From: 39-52-133 sp036523795
Lineage (GTDB): Bacteria > Pseudomonadota > Gammaproteobacteria > Burkholderiales > Gallionellaceae
Assembly (NCBI GenBank): GCA_036523795.1
Contig: DATDDN010000066.1
Location: 1-64,000, forward strand
Reading direction: 5' to 3'
DNA: 64,000 bases
The notes below the pieces were generated by a model. It saw only the letters and a list, made by a program, of their open reading frames with translations. It was not told the DNA's origin and searched no databases. This document shows positions 1 through 9,513 of this stretch, in pieces. Numbering within the stretch: the stretch's first letter is position 1; every line of letters begins with the position of its first letter. A program made the translations under genes and the position numbers.

Positions 1-548
1 GCGAAACTGATGACGATGAGGACGAGCAGCTGTCGCCTGCGCTGCAGATTCCTGCGGGCGCAAAGAATTACATCACGCCCGCCGGTCACCGACGTCTGAA
101 AGACGAACTGGACCAGCTGTGGAAGGAAGAGCGTCCTGCGCTGGTGCAGACCATCGCGTGGGCAGCTTCCAACGGAGATCGCTCGGAAAACGGTGACTAC
201 ATCTATGGCAAAAAGCGCCTGCGCGAGATCGATCGGCGTATCCGCTTCCTGGCCAAGCGTCTGGAAAACGCGGAGGTGGTCGATCCCGAGCAGCGTGGCG
301 AATGTGAGCAGATCTTCTTTGGCGCCACCGTGACGGTCTGCGGTTCGGATGGCTGCGAGCGGGTCTACTGCATCGTTGGCGTGGATGAGGCCGATGCCGG
401 GCGTGGATTGATCAGCTGGGTGTCGCCACTGGCGCGCGCCCTGATCAAGGCGCGCATCGACGACGTGGTAAGCCTGCGCCTGCCCAATGGTGTGGAAGAG
501 CTGGAAGTGGTGGATGTCAGTTATCGCGCCATCAGCCTGGGCGATTGA
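1..548 (+). CDS. greB: Transcription elongation factor GreB (5' end cut by window)
   Basis: GreB rescues backtracked RNA polymerase by stimulating cleavage of the nascent transcript in the secondary channel. The reading frame is open from base 3 to the stop at 546-548, so only the first few codons lie outside the window. The N-terminal coiled-coil carries the family signature NGDRSENGDYIYGKKRLREI around bases 171-234, including the acidic tip residues. The YITPAGHRRL start of the coil and the variant with a KKRLREIDRRIRFL segment fit GreB better than GreA. The C-terminal half has the FKBP-like fold with GRGLISWVSPLARAL. The gene converges on the small membrane protein gene that follows. Confidence 0.93.
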   Translation, partial: ETDDDEDEQLSPALQIPAGAKNYITPAGHRRLKDELDQLWKEERPALVQTIAWAASNGDRSENGDYIYGKKRLREIDRRIRFLAKRLENAEVVDPEQRGECEQIFFGATVTVCGSDGCERVYCIVGVDEADAGRGLISWVSPLARALIKARIDDVVSLRLPNGVEELEVVDVSYRAISLGD

Positions 549-567
549 ACCGGGCCGTATTCAGGGA

Positions 568-855
568 TCAGTAGCGGCGGAACAGCAGCCAGCTCAGATA
601 GATCACCAGCACGATGATGATGGGCAGGATGAGGGCAACCGCCTTGCGCGAGCCGCTCACCAGTTTGGCGCTCATGTTCTGGATGGATTCGGCGCGATCC
701 TGGATGCGCTCGGTGCGCTCGTATTGCTTCTGCACCATGGCAAATTGTTCGCGTTGCAGCGCGAGCGCCTCGGCCTGGCGCTCCAGCTGGATTTTCTGGT
801 TGTCGCGGATTTCTTCCAGCACCGCAGCCAGCCGCTGCATTTCCTGCTCGCTCAT
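568..855 (-). CDS. Small coiled-coil protein with C-terminal membrane anchor
   Basis: This is a 95-residue protein of unknown function. Residues 1-65 are highly charged and rich in Gln, Glu and Arg with heptad-like spacing, so a coiled coil is likely. Residues 72-91 (VALILPIIIVLVIYLSWLLF) form one membrane segment followed by a short RRY tail, giving a tail-anchored topology with the coil probably in the cytoplasm. I chose the ATG at 855 because the open frame further upstream is only the antisense of dut. It lies 8 bases downstream of dut on the same strand and may be the last gene of the coaBC-dut operon. No family was recognised. Confidence 0.7.
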   Translation of the reverse strand: MSEQEMQRLAAVLEEIRDNQKIQLERQAEALALQREQFAMVQKQYERTERIQDRAESIQNMSAKLVSGSRKAVALILPIIIVLVIYLSWLLFRRY

Positions 856-863
856 GCGAATCC

Positions 864-1319
864 CTAGTGCTTGCCGGTGCTGCCGAAGCCGCCTGCGCCG
901 CGCTGGCTGGCCGGGAATTCTTCCACTATATTGAACTGCACCTGCAGCACCGGCACGATCACCAGCTGCGCCATGCGTTCCATCGGCATCAGGGTAAAGG
1001 GATGATGCCCGCGGTTCCACAATGAGACAAAGATCTGCCCCTGGTAATCCGAATCGATCAGGCCGACCAGGTTGCCCAGCACGATGCCATGCTTGTGGCC
1101 GAGACCGGAGCGCGGCAGGATCATCGCGGCATAGTGCGGGTCGCCCAGGTGCAGCGCGATACCGCTGGGAATCAGTTCGCACTGACCGGGGGCAACCACC
1201 ATGTTGTGGTCGATGCAGGCGCGCAGGTCGATGCCGGCCGAGCCCGGTGTGCCGTAACCGGGAGGGTGTTCATGCAGGCGCGGGTCGAGAATTTTTACAT
1301 CCACTTTTTTCATGATCAT
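864..1319 (-). CDS. dut: Deoxyuridine 5'-triphosphate nucleotidohydrolase (dUTPase)
   Basis: Dut hydrolyses dUTP to dUMP and pyrophosphate, keeping uracil out of DNA and supplying dUMP to thymidylate synthase. The 151 residues match the usual length of trimeric bacterial dUTPases. All five motifs are visible in order: PGSAGIDLRA, PRSGLGHKHG, the substrate-binding GLIDSDYQGQI, RMAQLVIVPV, and the C-terminal Gly-rich arm RGAGGFGSTG. The ATG at 1319 overlaps the coaBC stop in an ATGA arrangement; an internal ATG two codons later (1313) is an equally plausible start. The coaBC-dut pairing is common in proteobacteria and suggests translational coupling. Confidence 0.96.
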   Translation of the reverse strand: MIMKKVDVKILDPRLHEHPPGYGTPGSAGIDLRACIDHNMVVAPGQCELIPSGIALHLGDPHYAAMILPRSGLGHKHGIVLGNLVGLIDSDYQGQIFVSLWNRGHHPFTLMPMERMAQLVIVPVLQVQFNIVEEFPASQRGAGGFGSTGKH

Positions 1320-2503
1320 TTCCCTTTGAGCTGAATGAGGTGATGCAGCAGCGCGCGTGCCTGGCTCAGTTTGTCGGCGCGCGGCAGCCGGTGTTCGCCC
1401 GCATCATCGAATAACACCAGTTCGTTGTCGTCAGCGCCAATGGCCTGCTGTGCCAGGTTGGCAGCAAGCAGCGGCAGCTTCTTGGCGCGACGTTTCTGTT
1501 CCGCATATTCCCTGAGATTCTCGCTCTCCGCGGCAAAGCCCACGCAGAACGGCGGCCGCGGCAGGGCAGCGACATGGGCCAGGATGTCAGGGTTGGGTAC
1601 CAGCTCAAGGGTCAGGCTGGCGCTGCTTTTCTTGATCTTCTGGGCATTGGGCTGTGCGACGCGATAGTCCGCCACGGCGGCCACGCCGATGAAGATATCG
1701 CAGCCGGCGACATGCTGTTTCACCGCCTCGAACATCTCGGCGGCGCTGGTGACATTCACCACGGTGGCGCCCTGCGGCCTGGATAACGCGGTGGGGCCGG
1801 ACACCAGCGTGACCTGCGCACCCAGCTCAAGCGCTGCCTGTGCGATGGCATAACCCATCTTGCCCGAGCTACGGTTGGTGATGCCGCGCACCGCGTCGAT
1901 GGCTTCGTAGGTGGGGCCGGCGGTGAGCAGCACGCGGCTTCCCGCCAGCAGTTTGGGCTGCAGACTGGCCAGGATGTCCTGCGCCAGCTGTTCCGGTTCG
2001 AGCATGCGGCCCATGCCTTCTTCGCCGCAAGCCTGCGCGCCGCTGGCCGGGCCGAGGACCGTAATGCCGTCCGTCCTGAGCTGCGCGATGTTGCGCTGCG
2101 TGGCCGGGTTTTCCCACATCTGCCGGTTCATCGCCGGGGCCACGATGAGCGGGCAATTGCGCGCCAGGCACAGTGTGGAGAGCACATCGTCGGCAAGACC
2201 ATGGGCCAGCTTGGCGATGAAGTCGGCGCTGGCCGGGGCGATCACGATCGCATCGGCGGCACGGCTCAGGTTGATGTGTGCCATGCCGTTGTCGGAATCC
2301 TGCCACTGGCTGGTCAGAACCGGCCGGCCGGAAAGGGCCTGCAGCGTGGTGGCGGTGATGAAGTGGCCGGCAGCTTCGGTCATCGCAGCCTGTACTTCGA
2401 CTCCCTGTCTGGTGAGCAGGCGCAGCAGTTCTGCCGCCTTGTAGGCGGCAATGCCCCCGGTGAGGCCGAGCACGATGCGCGTGGGAGTTGTGGTGGCTTG
2501 CAT
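1316..2503 (-). CDS. coaBC: Bifunctional phosphopantothenoylcysteine decarboxylase / phosphopantothenate-cysteine ligase
   Basis: CoaBC carries out two consecutive steps of coenzyme A synthesis: joining cysteine to 4'-phosphopantothenate (CoaB) and decarboxylating the product with FMN (CoaC). The 395-residue protein has the normal fused architecture. The N-terminal flavoprotein half starts with GLTGGIAAYKAAELLR and contains the active-site PAMNRQMWENP motif near residue 125. The C-terminal ligase half has NRSSGKMGYAIA and the AQKIKKS motif. The start ATG at 2503 is followed by a normal soluble N terminus. It is the upstream member of a coaBC-dut unit. Confidence 0.96.
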   Translation of the reverse strand: MQATTTPTRIVLGLTGGIAAYKAAELLRLLTRQGVEVQAAMTEAAGHFITATTLQALSGRPVLTSQWQDSDNGMAHINLSRAADAIVIAPASADFIAKLAHGLADDVLSTLCLARNCPLIVAPAMNRQMWENPATQRNIAQLRTDGITVLGPASGAQACGEEGMGRMLEPEQLAQDILASLQPKLLAGSRVLLTAGPTYEAIDAVRGITNRSSGKMGYAIAQAALELGAQVTLVSGPTALSRPQGATVVNVTSAAEMFEAVKQHVAGCDIFIGVAAVADYRVAQPNAQKIKKSSASLTLELVPNPDILAHVAALPRPPFCVGFAAESENLREYAEQKRRAKKLPLLAANLAQQAIGADDNELVLFDDAGEHRLPRADKLSQARALLHHLIQLKGK

Positions 2504-2598
2504 AGTCCGGCTATCTTAACAAAATACTGCGGTGCAGGCCTCCAGACTCAAAAAAGCAGCGACGCCGGCTTTCCTGTTCGTGCATGGTTTGCTGCAGG

Positions 2599-4769
2599 CT
2601 AGAAATCCAGTGTGCTGGTTAGCCAAACGCGCTGCTTGAAGTAGACCTCGGCCACCGCGTTGACCGTGCCGTATTTTGTATAGTGTTCGTCGGTCGCATT
2701 CTGCACTACTAAGGCCACGTCTGCGCTGCGGCCATGTTCAAGCTTGAACGTCTTTGCCAAACGCAAATCAAGTCGCTGCATCCAATTTTCGCGTGTTACG
2801 TCCGGACTGACATCGCTAATGCGCACGGCATCTCTGAAGTAATAGCCAGCACTGAATTGCCATGAATTGCCCAGTGATTGTGACAGTAACAGGCTGCCAC
2901 TGCCCGTCGGGACAGTCTGCGGGAATTGCTCAAGATATTCTGTGCGGTAGAAATTCTGAATTTGCGCCCCAAAGGTCGGGTTGTAATACTGTGTAGGCGT
3001 GCCCGTCAGGGAGGCAGAGGCTTGCTGATAGGCGTAGTTGAAGACAAGGAAGCTCAGCCCATCATCCCAGTGGTAACCGTGGCATCGAATCCCTTGTATT
3101 CGGCGGAGAGCAGGTTCTTGTACGAGTCCGGGGCAGAGTTGGGATCGCCGGTAGTGACGTACTTATCCCACCAGATCAGATCACTTACCTGATCTATATA
3201 CATCCGCGCATCAATAGTGAGTCCCAGTGACTGAAAGTCACCGATGTAGGCAATTTCCCTGGACAGGACTCTTTCCGGGGTCAGCGGCGTGACGGGCGGC
3301 ACATAAGCCCCGCCCCAGATCGTGTTATTTGCCGCAATGAATGCTTCTGACATTACAGGGCTGCGAGTGGCTGTTGAGACTCCAATACGCATGGTGTGCT
3401 GCGGTGTGAAATGATGGCTGATGGAGGCGCGAGGCGAGTTGTTCCTGCTACCCATGCCATTGTCTTCATACATGGTGCCAATATTCAGCACGGTAGTGCT
3501 GGTGATGCGCCATTCTTCGTGAGCAAATAGCTGCCATGGGCTTACCGCATGAGGTTGCCCAAGAAACAGCTGATAGTCGGCATAGTCGCGACGCAAGCCA
3601 GCACCCCATACCAGACGGTTATTTTCGTTCAGCTGATTGGTGTTTTGCATCTCCAGTTCCTTGCGCTGACTATACACGGGCAATTCGGTGAATCCCTGTG
3701 CAATGGATACTGGGGGCGTGGCCGTGAGTTTGTTTCCCTGGCATGCTGCTGAATCGATACACTGGTATGGGTCAAGATAGCTGCGGCTGCTTTGCGAATA
3801 AGTCAGTTTGGTTTCATTGCTGGCAGGCCATACGTGCACCCAACTGGTTTGAATAAAATTGCTATTCGAGATGGTCTCGCGGAACGCATCTTCCGGGCGA
3901 CCTGCGACGCCGAGTCCAAATACACCAAAACTCCTGCCCAGCTGCACATCAATATTGTCCGTCGCATTAGGGTGATAGTTGCTGCGGAAATTGAAAATAT
4001 GCGTCTCGTTGTGATCGTTGAGCCTGGTATCGTCAATCCCGCGATCAGCGCGGGAGCCGAGTGAGATGCGGTAATCGAATTGCTCCCCGGCCTTGCCAAA
4101 CCTGACTGAAGAGTCTGAGGCATCTCCCTCCGTTACTGAAATGCTGCCGCCGTTCTGGCTTGCCGCATCACGTGTGATGATGTTGATGACCCCATAGAAT
4201 GAATTGGTGCCGTATGCGGAGGTGGCAGGGCCGCGCACCACTTCGATGCGCTCAATGTCCTCGATCATGATGGGCATATCTGCCCAATTTACCCCACCGA
4301 ACGGTGGAAAATAAACGCTGCGGCCATCGATCAGTATCTGCATTCGATGCGCATATTCATCCGATGAGCCATGCAGTGAAACTACAGGGCGATTGGCATC
4401 GGCAAACCCCACATACATGCCGGGCACGAGACGCATCAGGTCAGGAATGGTCCTGAAACCGGATGCCCGTATCATTTCCCGGTTGATAACGGTCATTGCA
4501 CTGGGGGCCTCAGACAAAGGTTGAGACAGGCGCGACGCGGTCAGGACGACGGGAAAATCCTGGTAAAAATAGTCACTGGTTGGCGTGTTTTCCTCCGCAT
4601 GCCCAGTCTGCCCATACAGCAACAGCATGGAAATCAGCAGCGGGCCAGTTTGTTTACCTGGACGGAAAACTATGGGTGCAACCTTTGCAGAAGATGAGCG
4701 TTGATAACGAGCGGAGATACGGGAACGCAAGTGCCGTACAGAGAGAGGGCCGTTTTTAAAGTGCTTCAT
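2599..4769 (-). pseudogene. TonB-dependent outer-membrane receptor, interrupted by a frameshift
   Basis: This is a TonB-dependent receptor of the ligand-gated porin type. A signal-like hydrophobic stretch is followed by a plug domain with FPVVLTASRLSQPL, the NREMIRASGFRTIPDLMRLV segment and IERIEVVRGPATSAYGTNSF, and then a 22-stranded-barrel-like region. The first frame runs into a stop at 3054 just after GFDATVTTG. Shifting by one base near 3056-3072 gives an uninterrupted continuation (DDGLSFLVFNYAYQQ...) that joins the downstream frame at 2826 and reaches the classic C-terminal barrel strand ending in Phe (RVWLTSTLDF). So there is a single +/-1 event, at a G-run, with both halves otherwise intact. 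It may be a recent mutation, phase variation or a sequencing error. The substrate is unknown. Start taken at ATG 4769; a GTG at 4802 is possible. Confidence 0.85.
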
Positions 4770-4868
4770 GGTTATGTTTATGATTATTCTGGCGGACTGC
4801 ACTGTCTCAGTTGATCCAGAGCCGGTTTTCCTGCTAGCTGCGCTAAAGGCCCCAATATCAATTATGTA

Positions 4869-4888
4869 GATAATATACTAATATAATC
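4869..4888. promoter_or_regulatory. AT-rich imperfect palindrome upstream of the TonB receptor
   Basis: The segment GATAATATACTAATATAATC matches its reverse complement at 14 of 20 positions and sits about 100 bases upstream of the receptor start, in an unusually AT-rich patch. It loosely resembles a Fur-type operator (GATAAT repeats), which would suit a TonB receptor, but the match is weak. It could equally be just the promoter -10 region. The rest of 4803-5039 shows no gene. Confidence 0.25.
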
Positions 4889-5039
4889 ATGAAGAAAGTG
4901 AGATTTTATGCGCCAGTGGCCATTGAGTGGCGGAAAGTCTAAACGCTGCTCAGTTGGCACAGTGGTGGCAGGGTCTTGCCCTGATAGAGGCCGCTTGCTC
5001 GGGTAAAATACGCCTTTGCGATTGAAATCGGGTTACAGC

Positions 5040-6827
5040 ATGGCCGCAACAGGCGTAATGGAAAAAGGCGGGGAGGACGGTGTCGCCGTGGTGTCCGGCG
5101 GCGGGCGCCCCAGCACGGCCGACCAGGCCGCGCTGCTGGGCATCTATCTGCCCAACATGCGCCAGCGCTTCAAGGACGAGGTGAATCGCCTCACCACTGC
5201 CGGTGCCATGCACGAGCTGCTGGTCAAGGCCGGTGTCTGGGAGCCGGAAGCAACCGAACTGAGCTTCCCGCTCAGTTACCTGTATGCTTGGCACTGGCTG
5301 CACCACAACGTACACGAGCGCTATCGCGCCCAGCTGCTGGAATCGTTCCGCGGTGGCAAATTCGGCTTCCTGATGGATTTGTTGCTGCGCGACAGCGGCG
5401 CGGACTTTCTTGCGGGTTACCTGCAATACTGGGCCAGCTACGCCGGCCCCGCACTCAAACAGCAGCAGGAATACCAGCAATTGCTGGCGCGCCGCGGCGG
5501 CGATGCGCAGCAGCTGGCGGCAGACATGCAGGCCAGCTGGCAGAAACTGGGCCTGTTCAACAAGAGCTACATGGTGCTGTTCAAGGACGTGGGCCGCGAG
5601 GAGCGCGAACGCTACGAGGGCATGCTGGGAGTGGAAGACTCGCAGCGCCTGGCACTGGTGGATGCACTGCCTGACCCGCTGTCGGGCAACCTGAAGCCTC
5701 GCTTCACCAAACTGGGCATCATCCCGGCCATGGGGTGCCCGCAGACCTGCCGCCATTGCATGTTTACCTGGCGTCCGCCCAAGCCCAAGCATGAGGATCC
5801 GGCCAAGGTATTCGAGCTGGTGGATCAACATACCGACAGCGTGCTGTTCACCGGTGGCGATCTCACCCGGCAGCTGGAACATTTCTATGCGGCGATCCGC
5901 ACCATGCGCCACATCAAGACGTTTGCACTGCTGCTGAACGGCGATTTTGCCGACACGCCGCAGGTAGCCAACGAGGTGCTGGGCAAGATGGCCGCGGCGA
6001 TCAAGAGCCGGCCGAAGAAATGGCCGCAGGCCATGGTGCTGCTGCAGATCAGCTTCGATGAGTTTCACCAGGAAGTGTATGTGGACAAGCACGGCCTGCT
6101 GGCCGAGCGCATCCCGGTGGCCAAGATTGCCAACATCGTCGAGGCCTACCCGCGCTATGCGCAACAGGTGCAGCTGGCGCTGCTGCACAAGCAGAACAGC
6201 CTGAATTTCTCCCATGACGTGTTGCACAAGGGCGTGTTTGCCCGGCTGGCGGCCGAGCTGGGGCGACGTGGCCACCAGCTGCAGGTGCTCAGCGTGCAAC
6301 CGGCGCCACGGCTGAAACGCAACCCGCGTGCGCCAGAGCAGCCCGTGCAGCTGGTCAAGGACGCCACCTTCATCCTCGCCAAACATCCGCACAGCCCGGT
6401 GCTGCTGACCAGCTCCACCATCGATGGCTACGGCCGTGCCGCGCTGCTGGAAGAGTGGGAAACGGTCAAGGAGAAGGATCTGCTGAACCAGGTGCTGAGC
6501 GAGGGGCCGCCGCCCGGCGAAACTTTTGATATCGACATGATGGTGTGGTTCAACGGCTGGGTCACCCTGTTCAATGCAGTTCACGTCTGCCTGGGTGATT
6601 TCTACCAGGATGGCTTCGACACCATACTCGCGCGCCAGCGCAAGGATCCGCTCAGCCATGCGCTGCAGCGCTTTGACCGGCGCCTGCTCGATCTCTATGC
6701 CGAAATCAGGCCAGACCTGCCGGAAAAGATTGCCAAGGCGACCGGGCCGCACCACCTGTTCCATTCACTCACCGAAGACCCGGCGCTACGCCTGCACCTG
6801 ACCCGCCGCCTGATCGAGCTGCAGTAA
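5040..6827 (+). CDS. Radical SAM domain protein of unknown function
   Basis: This is a roughly 595-residue soluble protein. A radical SAM cluster-binding motif, CPQTCRHC (CX3CX2C), lies near residue 233, followed by LFTGGDLTRQ, which fits the glycine-rich SAM-binding segment after the first strands. The first 220 residues are an N-terminal extension with no motif I recognise. A QISFDEFHQEVY segment and a conserved-looking IDMMVWFNGW block lie in the C-terminal half. No extra cysteine-rich SPASM-type region was seen, so a second auxiliary cluster is unlikely. ATG 5040 was preferred to a TTG at 5016; ATG 5058 is also possible. It stands alone between the broken TonB receptor and radC, so context gives no substrate clue. 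Confidence 0.8.
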   Translation: MAATGVMEKGGEDGVAVVSGGGRPSTADQAALLGIYLPNMRQRFKDEVNRLTTAGAMHELLVKAGVWEPEATELSFPLSYLYAWHWLHHNVHERYRAQLLESFRGGKFGFLMDLLLRDSGADFLAGYLQYWASYAGPALKQQQEYQQLLARRGGDAQQLAADMQASWQKLGLFNKSYMVLFKDVGREERERYEGMLGVEDSQRLALVDALPDPLSGNLKPRFTKLGIIPAMGCPQTCRHCMFTWRPPKPKHEDPAKVFELVDQHTDSVLFTGGDLTRQLEHFYAAIRTMRHIKTFALLLNGDFADTPQVANEVLGKMAAAIKSRPKKWPQAMVLLQISFDEFHQEVYVDKHGLLAERIPVAKIANIVEAYPRYAQQVQLALLHKQNSLNFSHDVLHKGVFARLAAELGRRGHQLQVLSVQPAPRLKRNPRAPEQPVQLVKDATFILAKHPHSPVLLTSSTIDGYGRAALLEEWETVKEKDLLNQVLSEGPPPGETFDIDMMVWFNGWVTLFNAVHVCLGDFYQDGFDTILARQRKDPLSHALQRFDRRLLDLYAEIRPDLPEKIAKATGPHHLFHSLTEDPALRLHLTRRLIELQ

Positions 6828-6901
6828 CGCATTGCCGGCTCCGCATCCGCTGTCCCCAGTGGTAATATCCGCTCACTGCCTGAACAGAAAGCGAGAGCTC
6901 G

Positions 6902-7576
6902 ATGGGGATAAACGACTGGCCGGAAGGTGAACGCCCGCGCGAAAAGCTGCTGCAGCGTGGCGCGGCGGCATTGTCCGATGCCGAGTTGTTGGCCATCTTC
7001 CTGCGCACCGGCGTGGTGGGGCAGAGCGCGGTGGATCTGGCGCGGCAGCTGCTGGTGCGCTTCGGCTCGCTGACCGAGCTGTTTTGCGCCAGTGAAGCCG
7101 AATTCTGCGCCATTCACGGCATGGGCCAGGCCAAGTATGTGCAGCTGCAGGCCGTGCTGGAAATGTCGCGACGCGCCCTGGGCGAGGAAATGCGCAGCGG
7201 CGACGCGCTCAGCTCGCCGCGCGCCGTGCGCGACTACCTGCAGCTGATGCTGCGCAGCCGCGAGCAGGAAGTGTTCATGGTGATCTTCCTCGATGCGCAG
7301 CATCGCGTGCTGGCGGCCGAAGAACTGTTTCGCGGCACGCTCACGCAAACCAGCGTGTACCCGCGCGAGGTGGTGAAGCGAGCGCTGCACCACAATGCCG
7401 CCGCCACCATCCTCGCCCACAACCATCCTTCCGGCGTGGCAGAACCCAGCCAGTCCGACCAGCTGCTGACCGACGCGCTGAAGCAGGCACTGTCCCTGGT
7501 GGACGTGCGCGTGCTCGACCATTTCATCGTGGCAGGCGCAGGCAGCCTGTCTTTTGCGGAACGCGGGCTGCTGTAG
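6902..7576 (+). CDS. radC: RadC family JAB/MPN-domain protein
   Basis: At 224 residues this is the normal RadC length. The N-terminal third has the helix-hairpin-helix-like region (LLQRGAAALSDAELLAIFLRTG). The C-terminal part is the JAB1/MPN-like metalloprotease fold, with the metal-binding HNHPSG motif preceded by LAHNHPSGVAEPSQSD and followed by DHFIVAG. RadC was long annotated as a DNA repair protein, but its biochemical role is unsettled. In E. coli radC lies next to the coaBC/dut region, and here it is also a few kilobases away. Starts at ATG 6902; a GAGAG sequence lies just upstream. Confidence 0.95.
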   Translation: MGINDWPEGERPREKLLQRGAAALSDAELLAIFLRTGVVGQSAVDLARQLLVRFGSLTELFCASEAEFCAIHGMGQAKYVQLQAVLEMSRRALGEEMRSGDALSSPRAVRDYLQLMLRSREQEVFMVIFLDAQHRVLAAEELFRGTLTQTSVYPREVVKRALHHNAAATILAHNHPSGVAEPSQSDQLLTDALKQALSLVDVRVLDHFIVAGAGSLSFAERGLL

Positions 7577-7591
7577 CGGAAGCATGCACAC

Positions 7592-8722
7592 ATGAACGGC
7601 GACGACAGGGCACACATCAACTGGCAGGCCGACGCAAGCGGTGCGGCAACCATGCATTGCAGCGGTGCCTGGACGGTGCGCGGCATCCAGCAGCTGGAGT
7701 CCGCGCTGGATACGCTGGCCTGGCCGGGTGAGCAGCAGCTGGTGCTCGATGCGTCTGGCATCGTCACGCTGGACACCAGCGGTGCCTGGCTGCTGCACCG
7801 CACCCTGCAGATGCTGCAGCAGAGCGGCAAGAGTGTGATCCTTCAGGGCATGCAACCCGGCTTCAACACCTTGCTGCAGCTGGTGGCGGCGCGCGCGACT
7901 GGCGCCGGCCACGAATTGCCGGCCCGCAAGGGTGCACTGGATCGTCTAGGGCGGATGGCATGGAAATGGCTGCAGGACATGGTGGGCATGTTTGCCTTTG
8001 TCGGCGAGATTTCCATCGTGTTGCTGCACTCGCTGCTGCGCCCCGCGCGTTTGCGCTGGCGTCCCATCCTGTACAACCTGCAGACTGCCGGTTTCGAGGC
8101 GCTTCCCATCACTGGTTTGCTGTCGTTCCTGATGGGTGTGGTGATCGCCTATCAGGGGGCGGATCAGCTGCAGCGCTTCGGCGCCAACATCTATGTGGCC
8201 GACATGGTGGGCTTCACCATGCTGCGCGAGCTGTCGCCCATGCTCACCGCCATCATCGTCGCGGGCCGTTCCGGCTCGGCCTATGCGGCGCAGATCGGCA
8301 CCATGAAAGTGACCGAGGAGATCGACGCACTTCGCACCATCGGCATCGTGCCGCATGAACTGCTGGTGATTCCCAAGATGCTGGCGCTGATGATCGCGCT
8401 GCCGCTGCTGACCGTATTTTCCGACATGGCCGGCCTGTTCGGCGGCATGATCATGGCGAGCACCAAGCTCAACATCAGCTACGGCGTTTTTCTAGATCGC
8501 ATCGGCGATGCGGTGAACCTGTCCTCCTTCCTCACCGGCGTGGTGAAGGCGCCGGTGTTTGCCGTGATCATCGCCAGCGTGGGCTGCTTCCAGGGCTTCC
8601 AGGTCAGCGGCAGCGCGGACAGTGTGGGGCGGCAGACCACCATGAGCGTGGTGCACTCCATCTTCCTGGTGATCGTGGCCGATGCGTTGTTCTCGCTGGT
8701 ATTCAATTGGCTGAAAATATGA
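7592..8722 (+). CDS. MlaE-family lipid ABC transporter permease with N-terminal STAS domain
   Basis: This is the inner-membrane permease of an MCE/Mla-type transporter that moves phospholipids between inner and outer membranes. Residues 1-100 form a STAS (MlaB-like) domain, seen in VLDASGIVTLDTSGAWLL. Residues 120-376 are the MlaE permease, with EISIVLLHSLLRPARLRWRP, GFEALPITGLLSFLMG and GTMKVTEEIDALRTIG. In E. coli MlaB and MlaE are separate proteins, so this is the fused form. The ATP-binding gene that follows starts inside its stop codon (ATGA), showing coupling. The operon is permease-ATPase-MCE protein-lipoprotein. Confidence 0.93.
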   Translation: MNGDDRAHINWQADASGAATMHCSGAWTVRGIQQLESALDTLAWPGEQQLVLDASGIVTLDTSGAWLLHRTLQMLQQSGKSVILQGMQPGFNTLLQLVAARATGAGHELPARKGALDRLGRMAWKWLQDMVGMFAFVGEISIVLLHSLLRPARLRWRPILYNLQTAGFEALPITGLLSFLMGVVIAYQGADQLQRFGANIYVADMVGFTMLRELSPMLTAIIVAGRSGSAYAAQIGTMKVTEEIDALRTIGIVPHELLVIPKMLALMIALPLLTVFSDMAGLFGGMIMASTKLNISYGVFLDRIGDAVNLSSFLTGVVKAPVFAVIIASVGCFQGFQVSGSADSVGRQTTMSVVHSIFLVIVADALFSLVFNWLKI

Positions 8723-9513
8723 GCACGGGTGCGCAACAAGTTGACGCGGTGATCGACATCCGCAAGCTGCACACCAGCTACGGCGCGGCCGTGGTGCACG
8801 AGGATGTCAGCCTTTCCGTGCGCAAGGGCGAGACCTTCGCGCTGGTGGGCGGCAGCGGCTGCGGCAAGTCCACGCTGTTGCGCGCCATCATCATGCTGCT
8901 GCGCCCCGATTCCGGCTCGATCCGCGTGTTCGGGCAGGAAGTGATCGGGCTGAATGACGAGCAGGCGCTGCCGCTGCGGCGGCGCTGGGGGGTGATGTTC
9001 GAGCGCGGCGCCTTGTTCAGCGCGCTCACCGTCGCGGAAAATGTCGCCATGGTGTTGCGTGAGCACACCCAGCTCAGCCCCAGGCTGATCAACGAAGTGG
9101 TGGCGCTCAAGATTGCGCTGACCGGGCTGCCGGCCAGCGCGGGCAACAAGTACCCGAGCGAGCTGAGCGGCGGCATGCGCAAACGTGCCGCCCTTGCGCG
9201 CGCCATCGCACTGGACCCCGAGCTGCTGTTCCTGGATGAGCCTACCGCCGGGCTGGATCCATTCAGCGCCAGCGGCATCGACGAGCTGGTGCAGAGTTTG
9301 CATCAGGCGCTGGGATTGACCATCATGATGGTGACGCACGATCTGGACTCGTTGTGGCGTGTGGCGGATCGCGTCGGCGTGCTGGATAGCGGGCGCATAC
9401 TTGGGGTGGACACGATGGAAGAGCTGGCACAGGCAGAGCATCCGGTGATCCGAGAATATTTCTACGGGCCGCGCGGCCGCGCCGCGCAGGAGCAGACATG
9501 GAAGAAAAGGTGA
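8719..9513 (+). CDS. MlaF-family lipid ABC transporter ATP-binding protein
   Basis: This is the ATPase of the MCE lipid transporter, 264 residues from ATG 8719. Walker A is GGSGCGKSTLL, the ABC signature is ELSGGMRKRAALARA, and Walker B plus D-loop is LLFLDEPTAGLDP. The RRRWGVMFERGALFSALTV stretch is typical of MlaF/Ttg2A-type proteins. ATG 8719 overlaps the stop of the permease gene by four bases and is preferred to a TTG at 8707. The stop overlaps the start of the MCE-protein gene by 16 bases. Confidence 0.95.
   Translation: MSTGAQQVDAVIDIRKLHTSYGAAVVHEDVSLSVRKGETFALVGGSGCGKSTLLRAIIMLLRPDSGSIRVFGQEVIGLNDEQALPLRRRWGVMFERGALFSALTVAENVAMVLREHTQLSPRLINEVVALKIALTGLPASAGNKYPSELSGGMRKRAALARAIALDPELLFLDEPTAGLDPFSASGIDELVQSLHQALGLTIMMVTHDLDSLWRVADRVGVLDSGRILGVDTMEELAQAEHPVIREYFYGPRGRAAQEQTWKKR

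Noticed and set aside
4950..6764. A 604-codon open frame on the minus strand opposite the radical SAM gene
   Set aside because: Composition is typical of antisense reading (His/Gln/Arg-rich, no domain), while the plus strand has a recognisable catalytic motif.
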